Both the position numbers and the translations under genes were made by a program. This document shows positions 29,355-44,400 of a DNA stretch of 64,000 nucleotides, piece by piece (position 1 is the stretch's first letter; each line of letters opens with the position of its first letter). Source of the DNA: Daphnia pulex. Lineage: Eukaryota > Arthropoda > Branchiopoda > Diplostraca > Daphniidae. A model generated the notes under the pieces. The model saw only the letters and a list, made by a program, of their open reading frames with translations. It made no database searches and was not told the origin of the DNA. Location of the stretch: positions 7,209,501 through 7,273,500 of the forward strand of contig NC_060018.1 of the NCBI RefSeq assembly GCF_021134715.1. Reading direction: 5' to 3'.

Positions 29355-32300
29355 TCAAGAGGGACCTAAGCTAAAACGACACTTTGATTTAGAAGTAGAT
29401 TCTTGGGTAGTAGATATCTCATCAGTTTCAATAGACTGCGCTAACCCAAAATCAAGATCCGTTTCGGTTTCCATGTCCGACGATTCAAACTCGGTCAGAA
29501 GTGCTGTAGCCTCTTCCAATGTAACCTAATTTTAACGGACCAAAAATCAGTAAAAACAAACTGAGAGTTAACACAGCAATAAATATTGTCTACCTGAGCA
29601 GATGTTGTTCGTTGAAATATTCGTGTGTTGGAATTCTCATTGCTAAGATCAGCGTGGGGTGACCAGTAGCTTTGCTCAATCTTTTGCTTCAACCAATTGA
29701 CTGACCACTGCCACTTGCATGGTGATTGCAACAGGTAGTCTTTTGCAATTTGAAGGCGATTTGCAAGACTAACTAAAAATTTCATTAGCTGATAGGCCCG
29801 CCTGCTGTCGTTGCTTTGTTGCGATTGTATTAAGGCTAGACAAAAAGAAAATTTGTTAAACATCTTCAGTAATAAATTTAAGAAACTTTTAAATAAAAAT
29901 AACATGCAATGCAATCGATTGAACAAAAAAAAAAAAAAGAGAAAATGCGTACACCATTGTTAAATAAACCGTCGAAACTTAAGACTGTATGCTATTTATA
30001 AATTTTTATTTTTACCTAAAACGCCTTCAACAGACTGGCCGTCCTTGTCAGTAAAACCATCAATAACGCACTGAAGTCGGTTAAACTGCAGACCATCCTC
30101 CAAAACCTAGAACATTCATTAAAGGCAGAAGCAAGGTTTAAAAAGTCCTCAATAATAAATTAAGAAAACAAATTCATCAAGTACCAAAATTTCTTGGAGA
30201 AGCTGCGCCAAATTTTTCAATTCACTAGCCGAAACAACCGCGCACTGGTGCTATATAAATATACACCAAGTTACATAATTTTTTCTAAATTTTATCATTG
30301 ATTATCAAACAAACCAATGTTTCACGAAGCAGAGTCCGCGAGAAATCCAGCTGTCCCCGAGCAATATACAACAGCATTCGGATCAATGATGATTCACCAC
30401 TTATGTTATTTAAATGGCAACACGCAACGACTAATTCCTGGATGATGAGGACGATTTAACGTAAATAACATTGAATCTATGTTTCTTTTTTTTGGCAATT
30501 ACCTGAAAGTAAAATACGGAACTTTGTCCATACAGCACTGAAGTTACTTCCGGTGGTGTAGGAAGCCTACCAGTATTGTCACAGGCTGTGATGCTGGAAT
30601 TTTGGGCTTGCAAATCGCAATGAAGGATCATTGTTGCCAGTGTTGTATGGAGATCATGGAAATCCTTTGCCTGCGTTTGACTCCACCTTCTTTGCAGTGT
30701 AGAGGTAGGGGAAGGTGCTGGCAAAGGTATGGCAAGACTTTTTTGTCCGGTTGGTGTTGGCTTCGAATTATTTTCTCGGGGGGATAAAACTGGTGATGGA
30801 GGATTGAATCCGACTCTGTCTGCTCCCAACAGAAACACGAGGAGCTTACGGAAAGCACCAAGTTGAAATAAATGTTGACACTGGTCAACTCCCTTGGAAA
30901 TAAATTTTATCTTAAAACTTATTTTATAAATAAAAAAAATAAATAAATTATTAAATACCATATTTGCATAAGTTGATAGAAGATAAAAAAATTGCGAGCA
31001 TGTTTTGCAATTATCAGGGACATCTTTATCCAACATGGACAGCAACGATTCCAGTAATTTTATTAGACACGGTTGATTCTAAAATTCAAAATAAAATTCA
31101 AAAAAAGTTTGACATTGGTTAAAAATAAAAAGCAAAGGACAATATTACCGTCTCCCCTCCATGACTAAAAAAACTCGACAACGAATTTTCCAATATCTTT
31201 GAAAACTGGTGGCGTACATTTCGAGAAGGACACTCCAGCAGAAAGGATCGAATATGCTTAGTTCCTTCTTCCCCTGACCAAAAATCAATGGCCCACATTG
31301 AACACTCTTTGTAAGATGATGTGTAGCTATTGATTAGGTCGACCCAAGAAGAGAGGCGGCTGGATTCTTTAGCTCGAATTCGTAAATAAGTGTGGCACAA
31401 AAAGTGAAGGGCAAGATTTACGGATGGTACTGCACATGAATTGGATGCAGTCTTCTTGGTTGCATTGGCCTATTTACAAAAAAAAAAAAAAGTTTTTTTA
31501 AAATCCAAAATAATAAAAATCAATAAAATTTGCCTCTTACTTGACACAATTCGTAGATAAATTCATAGTAGTCCGGACAGTAAACGTCCCGAGATTTCAA
31601 AAAACGAAGATTTTCTTCCCTCACTGCTTGTTGCACTTGGGCGGGCATTTTTCCTCCAAATAGGCCTTGCCTTTCACCGTGGTTCAGCAATTCAGACAAT
31701 TGGCTTAAACTGTCACGTTGCGGAACAGATCCAATCTGGTGACAATAAATAGATTTTGTGAGGTTCTGCAATTAATGATGTTTGAGCCAGTATGCGTAAT
31801 TACCGAAGCTGATGAAAGTTTGTTAGGCGTAGAGGATAGGGATCCTGCTGCTCGGAAAGATCGGCTTCTAGTCACAATGCTAGAATTTGCTCCAGAGCTG
31901 CTTGTTCCCTTACGAGGAGTTCGTGGAGTTTTCATGGGATCTTCGATTCTGTCATAAAACAGAATATAGCCGTTCCAATATCGCTGTCGTGTTTCCGGAA
32001 ATCCATTCGCTAAAGATAATATGACATAAAATTATTTAAAAAAATAAGTAAAAAAGGAATGTAGAGAAAAGGTGTAGGATGACAAAGAAAGGACAAGCGG
32101 TGAGGAAATAAATTAATTTCAAGGACGAAACAACTATTACTTGTATCATAACTCTTTGCTTTGTAAGTTCCACCGAAGCATTCAGCTTCAAGAGTTGTAT
32201 CATTCATATCGAATTCTTCAACGGTTGTATCATTGAATTTCAGCCATCGATTACGACCGGAACGATCTTCCGAACGTTTTCTTTCTTTAATAAAGGAGTA

Positions 32301-35300
32301 GTAGTGTCCAGCGCTGGCTTGTCCACTGTGTACAACGACGCCAACAAGCTCGTAATTGCTTGAAGACATACGCGTACTCTTTAAAGTCAAACTATTGCGA
32401 TTTTTAGATGTAGTTGCTGTAGTAACATCAACACCAGGACTGTCGGTTCGTTCTCGCTCTTGAATGCCTTCTGACGTGTACGGTGCCATATCCAATTCCC
32501 ATGGAAACTACAAAAGAAAGGGAAAAAGTTAAAACTATTAAACTACGTAAATTAATCGACAAAGGGAAATGTACTTGAAAGTAGTCATCGAACTTGAGTG
32601 ACCTTCCTGCATCCCAATCGTAGTAGAAGCGCTTCAGCTGAATAACCAAGGTTGAAGGCAATGTCTTGATGCACATGCGTTTAACTGTATTTCTCTAATG
32701 GGGAAATAACTAATATGTAGAAATTCATAAAATACACAATTAAACTGATTCTTCCACCTACCTTTACGCCGCACTCTTCACAGAAATAAGCATTATCTCC
32801 TTCTAAAAGTTCTCCTTTAACAAACTGCTCCAGTGAATCAAGTAGATTGTGACTTTTCACTGTCAGATTTAGAGCAAGGAAAATTTGCTCTCTTTCATAG
32901 CGATGTGGACATTCTTTGCAAATCATTTGATCGCTAAAAACGCCACCAAGAGTGTTTTGAAAAAGTTTTTCACGCTCATTTCTGAAAAGATGTTCGTCAA
33001 TACTATCAGCCAAGTGTGTGAAAAACTCAAAAGAGTCTTGTTGTTCACGAACATTGACAGGTTGGCCTCGAAGGCGTAAGCAACGCCAGAACTTCTCTGG
33101 CACATAGTACTGAAGTTTGGAATCCTATAAAAAATTTCGAAAATAGTTTCAACAAACTTCTATGCATGAATTGAATGTTTCAATAACAATATATACCTGT
33201 AAGTGTCCCATGACCATTTGGAACTGGAAGAAAAGCGTGTCTTCGTCCGAATCTTCATCGTCGATTGCCAAAATGCTCTCTTTGATGCCTGGGATGAGAT
33301 ATAACTGCTGGATTACAGAGTTCATATAGCAAGTTGCGCCTGCATTTTTTAACCCCACGAAATTACAGGCCGCTCGACCTTCCACTGCTGGTTCAAACTA
33401 GATTCAAATTAAAAAAGAAAATTATCAAAATTCAGCGTACAGATTTTTTTTCTCGAGCTGACTCTAAAGTGATAAATTAGCGATCACTCAGAATATACGA
33501 ATGCTGGTTGTTGAAGGCAGTCACAAAAAATGAAATGATTACCTCAAATTCTTTAGCCAAATCTGGGTTGAATCGATGGTGCATGGATATCAGTTGTTTG
33601 ACCACAGCTTCAAGATTCTCCTTACATTCAACAACCAACTCAATGATCAATGCATATGCAGCAAGACGCGATTCCGATTGACTGCATTTAGGATTAATAT
33701 TTGTTGGAGTAGACAAGAAACTAGCACGTTTTAATCCTTCGGCAATTAATTTTGATGCCGGAAAGAGATATTGATTAAGAAGGTCTGGTATTAATAGTTT
33801 CCCTGCTTCTTTTCGGTTTACCTGAAATACCATTGGCAAAAAGTAAAATTAAGAAATGAATTTTATGACGATACAATTTCTGTAATATTATTTTTCGAAA
33901 ATTTTTGAGCGTCGTACTTACACCATCACAGTTGAGAAGTCCTCTCACCACATTTAAATGACCAGCTAGCAAGGCATTGTCGGCTTGCTCCATCTCGATC
34001 GATGAAGTTCCACTGTACGGAGTGAAATTGGACAGCCATCCAACTTCATCGTTTAGCATAGATACAGCCACTAGTCCTAAACTGCGCTGATCAGCTACCG
34101 TCAGTGATGACAAGAGTCGACACCGCAAATTGAAATATTGACTGCACTGCGATAACAGTCGCTGCGATGCCCCTCGCGTTGTACACGATGTTATCCATAG
34201 TGGGACTGGAGCTTTGACTAAAATCTATGAAATAAAATATTTGATTACTATTCAATCTTATCCCCTCCGCTTTATAATCGTACCTGAGTTAGTGGATGTT
34301 TACTGGACTGACTTTGTGCTTGGCTAAGTCTAAAAAACAGAGCAGAAGCTTTGTCTCGCACTTCTGAACTGGCACAACCAAGAAGTATATCTATGATGAA
34401 ATCTGTTGGAAAGAAATTGAATAAATCAAGTTTTGAGGATGAAATAAGACATTCGTTAAGCGAGATTTACCTTTAACATAGGGAAAGGAAAAAAAAGCTG
34501 CGAGCTCTTTTGTCCCTCGCACCTCTAGACAAGTAATCAGCAACTCAAGAGCTTCACAGGCAATGAGAACATCTTTGCTGCAGAGTTCTTTGTTGGAAGC
34601 GCAAATCCCAAAGTACAGACCGGCAGTATCGGTATCTCCGCAACTGCTACTGCTACTTGTGCTACCCGTACTACTCTGACGACTTCGTCTGCCGGGATTG
34701 AGTAGAGATGATGCGACGCTGATATTGCTGCCAGTGCCAGTGCCACTATCAATCGACTGACCACCACCGTCCTTGTTCGGCAAAGGTGATGACCCAGGTG
34801 CGGCGGCGAGGTACAACTTTCCTGCAGCGGCTGCCCAGCATACGCGAACGAAGCAGGAAATCATATCAAGAAATTCAGCTTCGCTCAAGGTTTGCAATAC
34901 TTGCAAGGCTGCTTTTGCCGTTTCCAAAGAAATTTCTTTGACGGGGCTACACGAAAAGCTCAAGGAAGTGGTGACGGATTGCAGCTTTACAGGAGAAAGT
35001 TGAATTTTAATAGGCGTAGTCTGACGAATAGGTGAAATTTTCGTAGGCGTCATTTTCGTCGGCGTTAACTGCAACTTGGAAGGAGTCATTTGGGTTTTCA
35101 TTGCCATACTTGAAGCTGCTTCATCAACTTCACCACACAACAAAAAGCGGGCCAATTGAAGAGCAATCAAGCAGCATCCTTGTCGGATTTCATAGTTGAC
35201 ATCTTGCGAAAAATAATCCTTGCGAAGAACTCGAGACACGAAGTTTAATCCACAAGCCAATAGAAATTCTTGCTTGAAGACGTTGGTCTTGTTCAGGGTA

Positions 35301-38300
35301 GTTATGTCGAAAAATGTTGGCATTAATCGTCCAGACAAAACCTACGATGGATATTTTCTGATGAATAATCGATATCCGCGAGATTAATTTCCTGGTTACT
35401 TACCTCAAGATTATAAAGTACACGGAAAGGAGACATGAGTGGAGCTGTTGGATTCAGTAATCCTCTGAGCATGTCCTCCACAGATTCCTTAGAATCGTTC
35501 TTATCGGCAACTGAAAGTTGTTGTGGCGCACGGCGAAAGCTTGCAGAGCGTATATTACTAGCTAACCCACTTGGCTTATGAGAAATAGAAAGTGAGGGTA
35601 TGCCTTAAAATGCAAACAATCGTTATAATAATTAATAAATCAAATCAAACATAAACTTTCAGCACCCACTTTTCGTCGGTGATGTCGCAATAGCTGCATG
35701 GCCAACAACTGTGGGTGCAGTAGCACGTGCAAATGGTGATGTTGAAGCAGTATTACTGGCACTGAGAGCATTTAAACTTCCAACCGAAGGCCGTGGACGT
35801 ATATCAACGTCAAACGAAGCAGCGGTCGAAAATGCAGACGCAGCAGATCGTCTCGAGGCAACTTTTTCCAGAACTTCTAGGACTGCAGGATCCGTCGGAA
35901 TCAAATGTAATAGCCTTCGAATAGTTTCTTGAATCCTAAAAATTACACAAATATGTAGGCATAAGAATTGTAGCTTAACACTAAGAAGGCAAATGAAAAG
36001 TATTACTTAAGATCATCAATTTCCGAAAGTTGATAAAGCATGGTAAAGACTTGGCCACCGTTAGCCATAACAATGCCAGGCAAGGATCGCTCCTGTTCAA
36101 TGTGGAAAGACATTCGAGCAGCGGAGGTATTCGATGTGCTAAGGCTGGATGCCTCTTCCATTTCGGTTTCAACCGTATCTGAAGGAGAGGCTCCAACAAC
36201 GGGTGATGGAGTGTTTGGCAATTCATCCCAATTTTCTTTCAACTGAGTTCACAGGAAGATACAGTGTATGGAATAACGAATCGAATCTTGGGCGCAACCT
36301 GAGGATTTCAAAACATACCTCAGTTAGCTGCGCACCACCAGACACAGCCCCAGCCCCAGACGTTGATTTAACAACCCAAGTTTGCTTGTCCGTACAACCG
36401 AGTTGACTCAACGACTTTTGTTCTCGACCTAATTTCAAAACATTAAGTACAACATCGAGGTTTATTTCGTATTACGAAACTTAAATGATATTCTACTCCC
36501 TATATCTTATTTACCTAGAGGAGAAGGGCGATCGCCTATGACCAAAGTAATTTGTTCGGCGTTGAGGCGTAGAAGCGATGCAATCTTTTGTTTGACAGCC
36601 CATACCGTTTCGTGACTATGAACCTGAAATTCATAATTTAATTAGACGGAACTTCAATTTGCCATGCAGTTTGTTTTACCAGTAAATCAATGTCCGTCTT
36701 GGAATCTTCCGTTTTTATGTGTAATCCTATTGGTTCTCCTTTAAATGATAGTCCATGAGGCAAAATTGTTCTTGGAGCTGGATGGGTTTCTTCTATGACA
36801 CTTATATATTTTTCGACAAGTTCTAACAACCGCCTGATGTGCTGAAGACAACCAGATCTAAAAACAGAATTTTTAAACAGATGTTCTTGAATTACATTGA
36901 AACCAAATCACTTACTTTTTGTCGGGTGTCAACGACGACAGCTGAACAAGAGAAATTGCAGGCGTGTTTGAAGATGTGGCTTTGGAACATGGAACTTGGG
37001 TCTCTAATCGCTTATAGCAATCATTAATAAACTTTTTATGCAAAGTCGCAGGATCCTTTTTCATCCGGGGAGCAAGATGTAAATACGAGATATCTAAAAT
37101 ATGCCCCATGGCTTCTTTTGCTAAGTCTTCATTTGGAGACTCCAAAGCTACTTGCCAAAAATAGTCAGTGCCAATAGGGTCCAATTTTTCAACCATCTAT
37201 TACAAGCCAACAGTCAAAGAATTAGTTATGAATTAATACTAAGATAAATCGTATTAAATATGGTTGGAAGAACAATGATGAGAAAAATACCGTACCGCTT
37301 GTGTTCCAAATCTTCGCATTTTGCCATCCGACACATTCACGGATTCAAAGAAAGTTTTAACACACTCAAAACCTCTCAGAGTAAGTTGGGCAGGGTTACT
37401 CTTCAAAATTTTTTCGCGGAAAAGAGCACTTTGCGTATCAGGCTGCATGTCTCCCAAGCACGATGCAAACCATTGAAAACAACACTGACAAAAAATAATT
37501 AAGATAAAATAATGAATTTTTATTTAATTCAGAAACACAAACCTCTCTGTCAGCTTCACATGCATCTGGGTTTGTCACAAGAGTGTCCCACAATTCCTTG
37601 CACCTAGCCCACGGAAGGTATAAGTCAGCTTCCTTCAATAGTAATTGCAACAAATCAAGGTGAGCTTGAATAAGCTGTCCATGTCGATACCCATATCTGG
37701 TATCCGCAATCGTCTCTTGGGTTAAGGACTGAGACAAAACTTTAGCTGAAGCAACTGCCTGAGAATGGCACTTTCCAAGTGAAACTAGCAATAGTTTAAC
37801 AATTTCGTGATTAGTGTTCCACTCTGCTAAAGCAGTTTTGTCAGGTTTGTGGTAAGTCCCACTCCCTTTTACCATGCTCCGAGCAACATTCAACAAATGA
37901 CGAAGCAGTGGGAGTGTACCCTACAGAAATATAACATTGGAAGTTGATTAATTAAATAAATAAACATAAAGTAATTCTGATTTTTAAAAAACTTTACCTG
38001 ATTTCCTTTCTTCAAATCGTCGATGCAGCGCAAAACATATGTTTTTCTTAATTGCTCTTTGTTCGGTATTTCAGCCAACACACTCAAATGCTCATCGAGT
38101 GCTCTCTCAACTAAGTGACATGGAAGTCCGGTATAGCGGGCTAAATCCCATAATGTTTCCAATATCTTTGAACCCGTTTTAGATACTCGACATTCTTTAC
38201 CAAGCTGGCCAAGAAAGCTGAGTAACTTTTCTCTCATTCGATCGTTGGAATTGCGCTGCCATTTCTAAATAAATTTTTAAAAACAAAATCTTTGATAAAC

Positions 38301-40292
38301 CTGCAATGATTAGTTTGTAAAACGTTTTAAAATTCAAATCTTAACTCTTATCAGAAAACAAGCCACAAATAAAAAAATAAAACATACCTCTTGAACGAGC
38401 AGCAACAAATGATCCAACTGAGCCGGGGCAAGTTTGGGAGCAGCAGCGGCAAGAACACCATGTAGATTATCCACGACATGAAAACTTTTTTCTCCCATTG
38501 CCCAGATTTGACTCAACTCATCCGAGCTTAGGCGTGGACCCAAAAATTCGACAAGACCTTCGTAAAAAGTGCAAAACGTTTATCACGATACGATGAAAAA
38601 CAAATTCGCAAAATAAAAATTTCCAAAAACATTTAAGAGAAAATAAGAACTTTAAATTACCTTTAATCCGATCGGTGTACTGTACGTGGTCAATATTGCC
38701 TTCCAGAGCAACCGACAACACCTGATGATCAGACAACCATTCTGCCAGCTGATCTCCTGGAATAGAAGATTTCTTTGGCGACGTGGATTCAGCTTCCTCC
38801 ACTAACTTTGAAACTTCCTTAAAAATATAATTTTTTTTACAGGTTTGAACTGATGACATAGTAATAAACTTTTTGTTTACTTTCAGAGCATTCATTCGTG
38901 TGCTAAAATGAGGTGTTTTCAGCATGCGTAGGATCACCTCAAGGCGAATGTTGTTCATTCTGTCAGCAAGGTCAGGCCATAAACATTTGCAGAGTAACTT
39001 TAGCGCAACTAGTAGTTCAAGGACAGCTCCGATATCCTAAGAATTCGAGTTTGTAAATTCTGTGCTACACGTCGAAATGTTAATACTGACCTTGTTTTTT
39101 AAATCTTTATCTTCAATCATCGTAACATGATTAACAGCATACTCCACACATTTTGTAAGCATGGGACACACAGCAGATGGATTTAACAATTCGGCACAGT
39201 TTCCTAATGGTCTTAATATCGCAGCCATGGAAACTGGATCAAGATCTTCTTCAAAACTATCTTGCATCATGCCGAATCCATTTTTGGCTCCAAAATGATT
39301 CAAAAGGTCCACAAGCCAACCATATGGATCCTTGATGAATAAAAGATGTATTAACTAATTTGATACCAGTTACCACAATATAATGCATAATACAGTAATT
39401 AAATATACACCAGGAATATGGGAGGGTCAATATAACGATAAAAATACCTGATTAAAATTTTCCGGCGACCTTGCAAATATTTCACCTGGTCCAAATAAAT
39501 CTTCCCAGTGTTTTTCCTCACTCTGTTGTCCTTTATTCTTGCAATTCCATTCACAGTCTAAATCACAGGCAAGTGAGAATACCTGGTTAAGCATTTGAAC
39601 AGGAACTGGTTTGTGCTTCATGCGAACAACAAGAAGATCTATGAATAGCTCCAGCATATTATAGATTCCTTTTTGAATTTCAGAGTTCCACCTCTGCACT
39701 GCTCCAGAATTTAACAACTTTCTGAATGCCTCTGGCATGCATTTATTCAAAAACCTCTGCATGTTTTCATCATTCTCCCAAACACCTTAATTGGATTAAA
39801 AATTAATGTGTGTAATAGAAAAACACAAAATTCACAAGATATAACCCACCTTCTTCTATTAGTTTTGTCGCAGCTGCTAAGCATTTATGCAAACTTTCAT
39901 CCTTTTTATAAGGAATAGACCATTGATCTGTAAATACTCTAGACTCTAATTCATACAGGTGGGTTTCAGGGAAGCCATCATTTCCACTCTAAGAGATAAA
40001 AATGTAAGTGTTGAAAAATGCTTTACATTGACATAATAGATGAAATAGGCTTTACTTCAGACACGGAAGCATCTTCGCTGGATCCTTTGGAAACACCAGC
40101 TACCTCTTTCATGTCAACATCGATGTTTAAGTCAGCAACAGGTCCATAAGATGACACTGACTGATCATTGGTGAGGATAGCAACTGCTTCATTTAGATCA
40201 TTCTTGGCTAAACGTAAAGCTCGTTTGATTTCTCCGATGTCCGGAAATCCCATGGCCATTAACGTGCTGATATTTTCGTCTTCGACGTCCAT
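29355..40292 (-). CDS. USP24: Ubiquitin carboxyl-terminal hydrolase 24
   Basis: Very large cysteine-protease deubiquitinase. The start at 40290-40292 opens a UBA-like N-terminus ([32 protein letters not shown]) that closely matches the start of vertebrate USP24. Many short exons with 50-100-bp introns follow, encoding a long helical, ARM/HEAT-like region (39.8-33.5 kb). The USP catalytic core comes next: Cys box [13 protein letters not shown] (catalytic Cys codon at 33329-33331); [11 protein letters not shown]; zinc-finger cysteines CKEC and [21 protein letters not shown]; and the His box GHYYSF (His codon at 32304-32306) ending [14 protein letters not shown] long C-terminal part runs to the stop at 29355. 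Catalytic residues look intact. USP9X is the nearest other family but lacks this N-terminus. Exact exon ends were traced only in part. Confidence 0.93.
34936..35090 (-). repeat. Run of S/T-P-x-K/R motifs inside USP24
   Basis: Within one USP24 exon, about 50 residues contain seven proline-directed basic motifs: TPSK, TPTK, TPTK, SPIR, TPIK, SPVK and a later SPVK. The tract is a degenerate repeat of roughly TPxKLQ/M. It matches the consensus of cyclin-dependent kinases, so it may be a phosphorylation cluster in a disordered loop. Confidence 0.7.
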
Positions 40293-41407
40293 GACGTCTT
40301 CTCTCCGGCGTTTTAAAATTTTTATTGTTTATCTGAAGAGGAAACAAATACAAAATTAGAACATATCACGATGCACGATGAGTGTATCCCAAGCACTCTG
40401 CGCATTTTTTTTTTTGTTTTTTTGTTATCTTACTACGATCACAAGAGGCACGAACTCCTTCGCGGAGCTTTTTGAAATTCTTCTATACACATAGGATAAA
40501 CTGCATGGAGGAGTGGCAAACAAATGTTAGCGGTAGGCAGGCCCCTTGTCAAATGCGCCCTCCCTATTAAACCGTGGGCGCTGACATCTTTGACATGTTG
40601 CCAGCTCATTCATTCCTCTAAACAGTGGTTTCAGACGGATTCGACTTTTAGAAAAAATGCTTAATGATTTTTTACCACATAATTTCAATTGAAAGTATGA
40701 AATCTCTTTAACAAATCTTCGTGGCTGCCTGTTTTTATTGTTTCATAGCGGTTAGTAATACCTATTTTAAAACTAGGAACTCGCAGGACTAGCGAAAACA
40801 TGCGAAAATATTTCAAAAATTGAAATAATTATTCTTTTAACGATCCTTTATAACTCTGATTTCACCAGTAACTATTTTAAAAATTCTACACGAAATACGA
40901 AGACCTGAGAAGGCTCAGCGCTTAACGCTGCCACAAAGCTGATAAACAATTTAAACAAGTTATCGAAAAAGTCCAAAAAGTATTTGATGGTTGCTCGCTG
41001 CTCGGGGCAGAATATTTATTCAATTATTCCTTTTCCAATAAATTTTAAACAAATTTTCATTAATGAGGAAGTGGTTGATTACAAGAAGATTCTTAATTCT
41101 TATTTTTTGTCACGTTTGTCTCTTTGCCTGCCTTTGCGATAAACCCGATAAGGCATAAGGCGACAAGCCGACAACCAATGAAATCGAACAAGCTGCCCAA
41201 ACGCAGGTGGCGCATTAGTGGTAGAATTGTAAGCAAACGGCAATACCGCAATATGGCAATAGGCATTAAGCCAAGGAAGCAAACGTAAAAAAGCAGTTGT
41301 TTCTCAGCGTGTTGCGATTGCAATTTTCTATTCATCCAAACAGTATAACATCTGTTAAGTGATATTTTCAAATTAATTTCCCTTCATCTGTCACAATAAT
41401 CCTTCAG
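40293..41407. promoter_or_regulatory. Divergent intergenic region between USP24 and CWC22
   Basis: About 1.1 kb between the two start codons holds both promoters and 5' UTRs. The AG just before the CWC22 ATG (41406-41407), preceded by a pyrimidine-rich stretch, could be an acceptor of a 5' UTR intron. No TATA box or coding frame stands out. Confidence 0.45.
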
Positions 41408-44400
41408 ATGGAAAGTGTCGTCAAAGCTGTTGGTTTACCCGTAAATTTCTTAGAAGAAGTCGACGATGATTTGGAAGATGAACGAGACGAAAAAGCTCCA
41501 GCAAAGCCCGATAGCAATATTCGGAAACGACGGTATAGTTCAGAGGAGGAATACAGAAGAGAAAGGTAGACAACTGTACCAAAAGTGTTACAAGTAACAA
41601 ATTAATTTACTTCATATTCATTTTTTTATCAGGAAAAAAAACTATGAAATAGGCACACGCTATTGGGGAGATGAAGGCCCTAGAGATAACTACACACAAC
41701 ATTCAAGAGAACAAGATCAACATTCAAGAAAAAGAGAAAATCAATTGAAAAAGGATGACAGAAAAACTAGTGAACAAGGTCCTTTAAATGAAGAGGATAC
41801 TAAAGAGCCTAAGAGAGTTAAAGAAATGGATCCAGTGCTGACACGAACCGGAGGAGCTTACATTCCTCCTGCCAAGTTAAGAATGATGCAAGCCCAAATA
41901 ACTGACAAGTCAAGCTTAGCTTTTCAGCGTTTATCTTGGGAGGCTCTCAAAAAATCCATTCATGGATTAATCAATAAAGTCAATGTGTCAAATATCCCAT
42001 TGATTATAACATCCTTGTTCAAAGAAAATATTGTTAGGGGACGTGGTCTTCTAACTAGGTCCATCATTCAGGCACAAGCTGCATCACCAACATTTACACA
42101 TGTCTATGCAGCCCTTGCTGCATTAATCAATTCCAAAGTATAAACGTGATTTATATTAATTCATGTATTTAATTTAATTCACATCACATTTGTTGATGTT
42201 TCAGTTTCCTAACATAGGTGAACTGCTATTATCTCGCCTTATTCTTCAATTTCGCCGTGGGTTTCGTCGAAATGACAAACAAATATGTATGAGTTCGACA
42301 AGATTCATAGCACATCTGGTGAACCAACAAGTGGTAATATTGAAATTTTGCTCTCATGTTTTGTTTTTCAAATGCACTGAAAATTTTTCTTGGTATTTTA
42401 GGCACATGAGCTTTTGGCTCTAGAAATTTTAACTCTTCTGTTAGAAAATGCAACTGATGATTCAGTTGAAGTCGCGGTTGGATTTTTGAAAGAATGTGGT
42501 CAAAAGTTAGGTGAAGTCTCCCCTCGAGGATTAACTGCTGTCTTCGATCGCCTCCGTCATGTTTTACACGAAGCTGACTTAGACAAACGCGTGAAGTACA
42601 TGATTGAAGTAATGTTTCAAGTACGAAAGGATGGCTTTAAGGACAACCCTGCTATCGTGGAAGATTTGGATTTGGTGGAAGAAGAAGATCAATTCACTCA
42701 TTTGATGTCGATACAAGAAGAAGAATTGGATCCCCAGGATATGTTGAGTAATAAGTTGCTATTAATGGATTTAAAAAATATCTGTATTCCTCAATCTACC
42801 AAGTTAGTTTACTGGGCTTAAATTTTTATTTATTTTTAAAATAATCTTTGACTGTAATGAGCCCCAAGTTCCGTGCTTTTCTTAAACTGTTAATAGTAGA
42901 TTTTATATGTCTATCTCCACTTTGATACCACTAACTGTTTCGCGTATTTTTGTAGATGTTTTCAAGCACGACCCGGATTATGAAGCCAACGAAGAAAAGT
43001 ACCAAGCTGTCAAAACAGAAATTATTGGAGATAATTCGGGCGAATCAGACGGTTCTGGAGAAGAAAATGATGAATCTGATGGAGATAGTGCTTCGGAGGA
43101 GGAAGCAAAAGGTAAGAATAGCATATACTTTTACTTGGGTCGATTCAATTTGTATGTTTTTAATTTTGTTTTTTTAGAACAAGGCGATATTGTTGACGAG
43201 ACGGAGACAAACCTTATTGCTCTTCGACGCGTTATTTACCTTACTATTCAGAGCAGTTTAGATCACAATGAATGTGCCCATAAAATGATGAAAATGCAAA
43301 TGAAACCTGGACAAGAAACTGAGTTATGCCATATGATCTTGGATTGCTGCACCCAACAAAGGACGTATGAAAAATTTTTCGGCCTTTTAGCCCAGGTACG
43401 ATTTCTTATTAAATAAAAAACTATTCAAGTATATCAATTTTCTTTTCGGTGTATTAGAGATTTTGCCAGATTAATAAGGCATACATACCACCATTCGAGC
43501 AAATATTTCATGATACATACGACACAATTCATCGGCTGGATACTAACAAGCTTCGCAATGTAGCCAAAATGTTTGCCCATTTACTTTTCACAGATGCCAT
43601 CAGTTGGCAAGTGATGGCTAACATTCGACTAACTGAAGAAGATACTACAAGCTCTTCGAGAATATTTCTTAAAATTTTATTTCAAGAAATGGCAGAGTAC
43701 ATGGGTCTCAGCAAGCTAAATCTTCGCCTCAAAGACCCGTCAGTGCACCAACTATTTTTTAAACATCTTGTTTGGTTATACGTCACCAATTTAATTTTTT
43801 TAATATTTTCGTTTTAGGACTTTGCAACCGTATTTTGAAGGAGTTTTCCCTCGCGATGATCCTCGCAACACTCGATTTGCCATTAATTTCTTTACTTCCA
43901 TCGGTCTAGGAGGGTTGACGTAAGTTTTTCTATCTCGTTGATAGATTCTTTAAGATTAATTAATAATTTTGTGTTGCGTTGGATGGGACGTTTCAATTAT
44001 GTAGAGACGAACTTCGGGAACATCTTCGGACTCACCCTAAGCCGCCGCCAATTACTGTTCCAGCACCAGTGTCCTCATTGTCAGCTGCCGCTGCACAGTT
44101 GTTATTGGAAGATTCTGATTCAGATTCAAGTTCATCGTCGTCTTCATCTTCCTCGTCATCATCATCTTCGTCTTCATCATCGTCATCAACATCTTCATCA
44201 TCGTCCTCAGACGGAAAAACGAAAAAGAAAACTTCTCGGTCAAGCCGTCGTTCAAATGATAGAACCTCGAAGTCTGTGAGTCGTTCGACTGACAAACCTC
44301 GCGAAGACAGTAAACCTAGTAGCAAACATGCTGACGATGGTTCTCGTGAAGATCGACCTAAAAGAATTGAGCGTTCTCGCAGAGAGGAACATTCTCGCAA

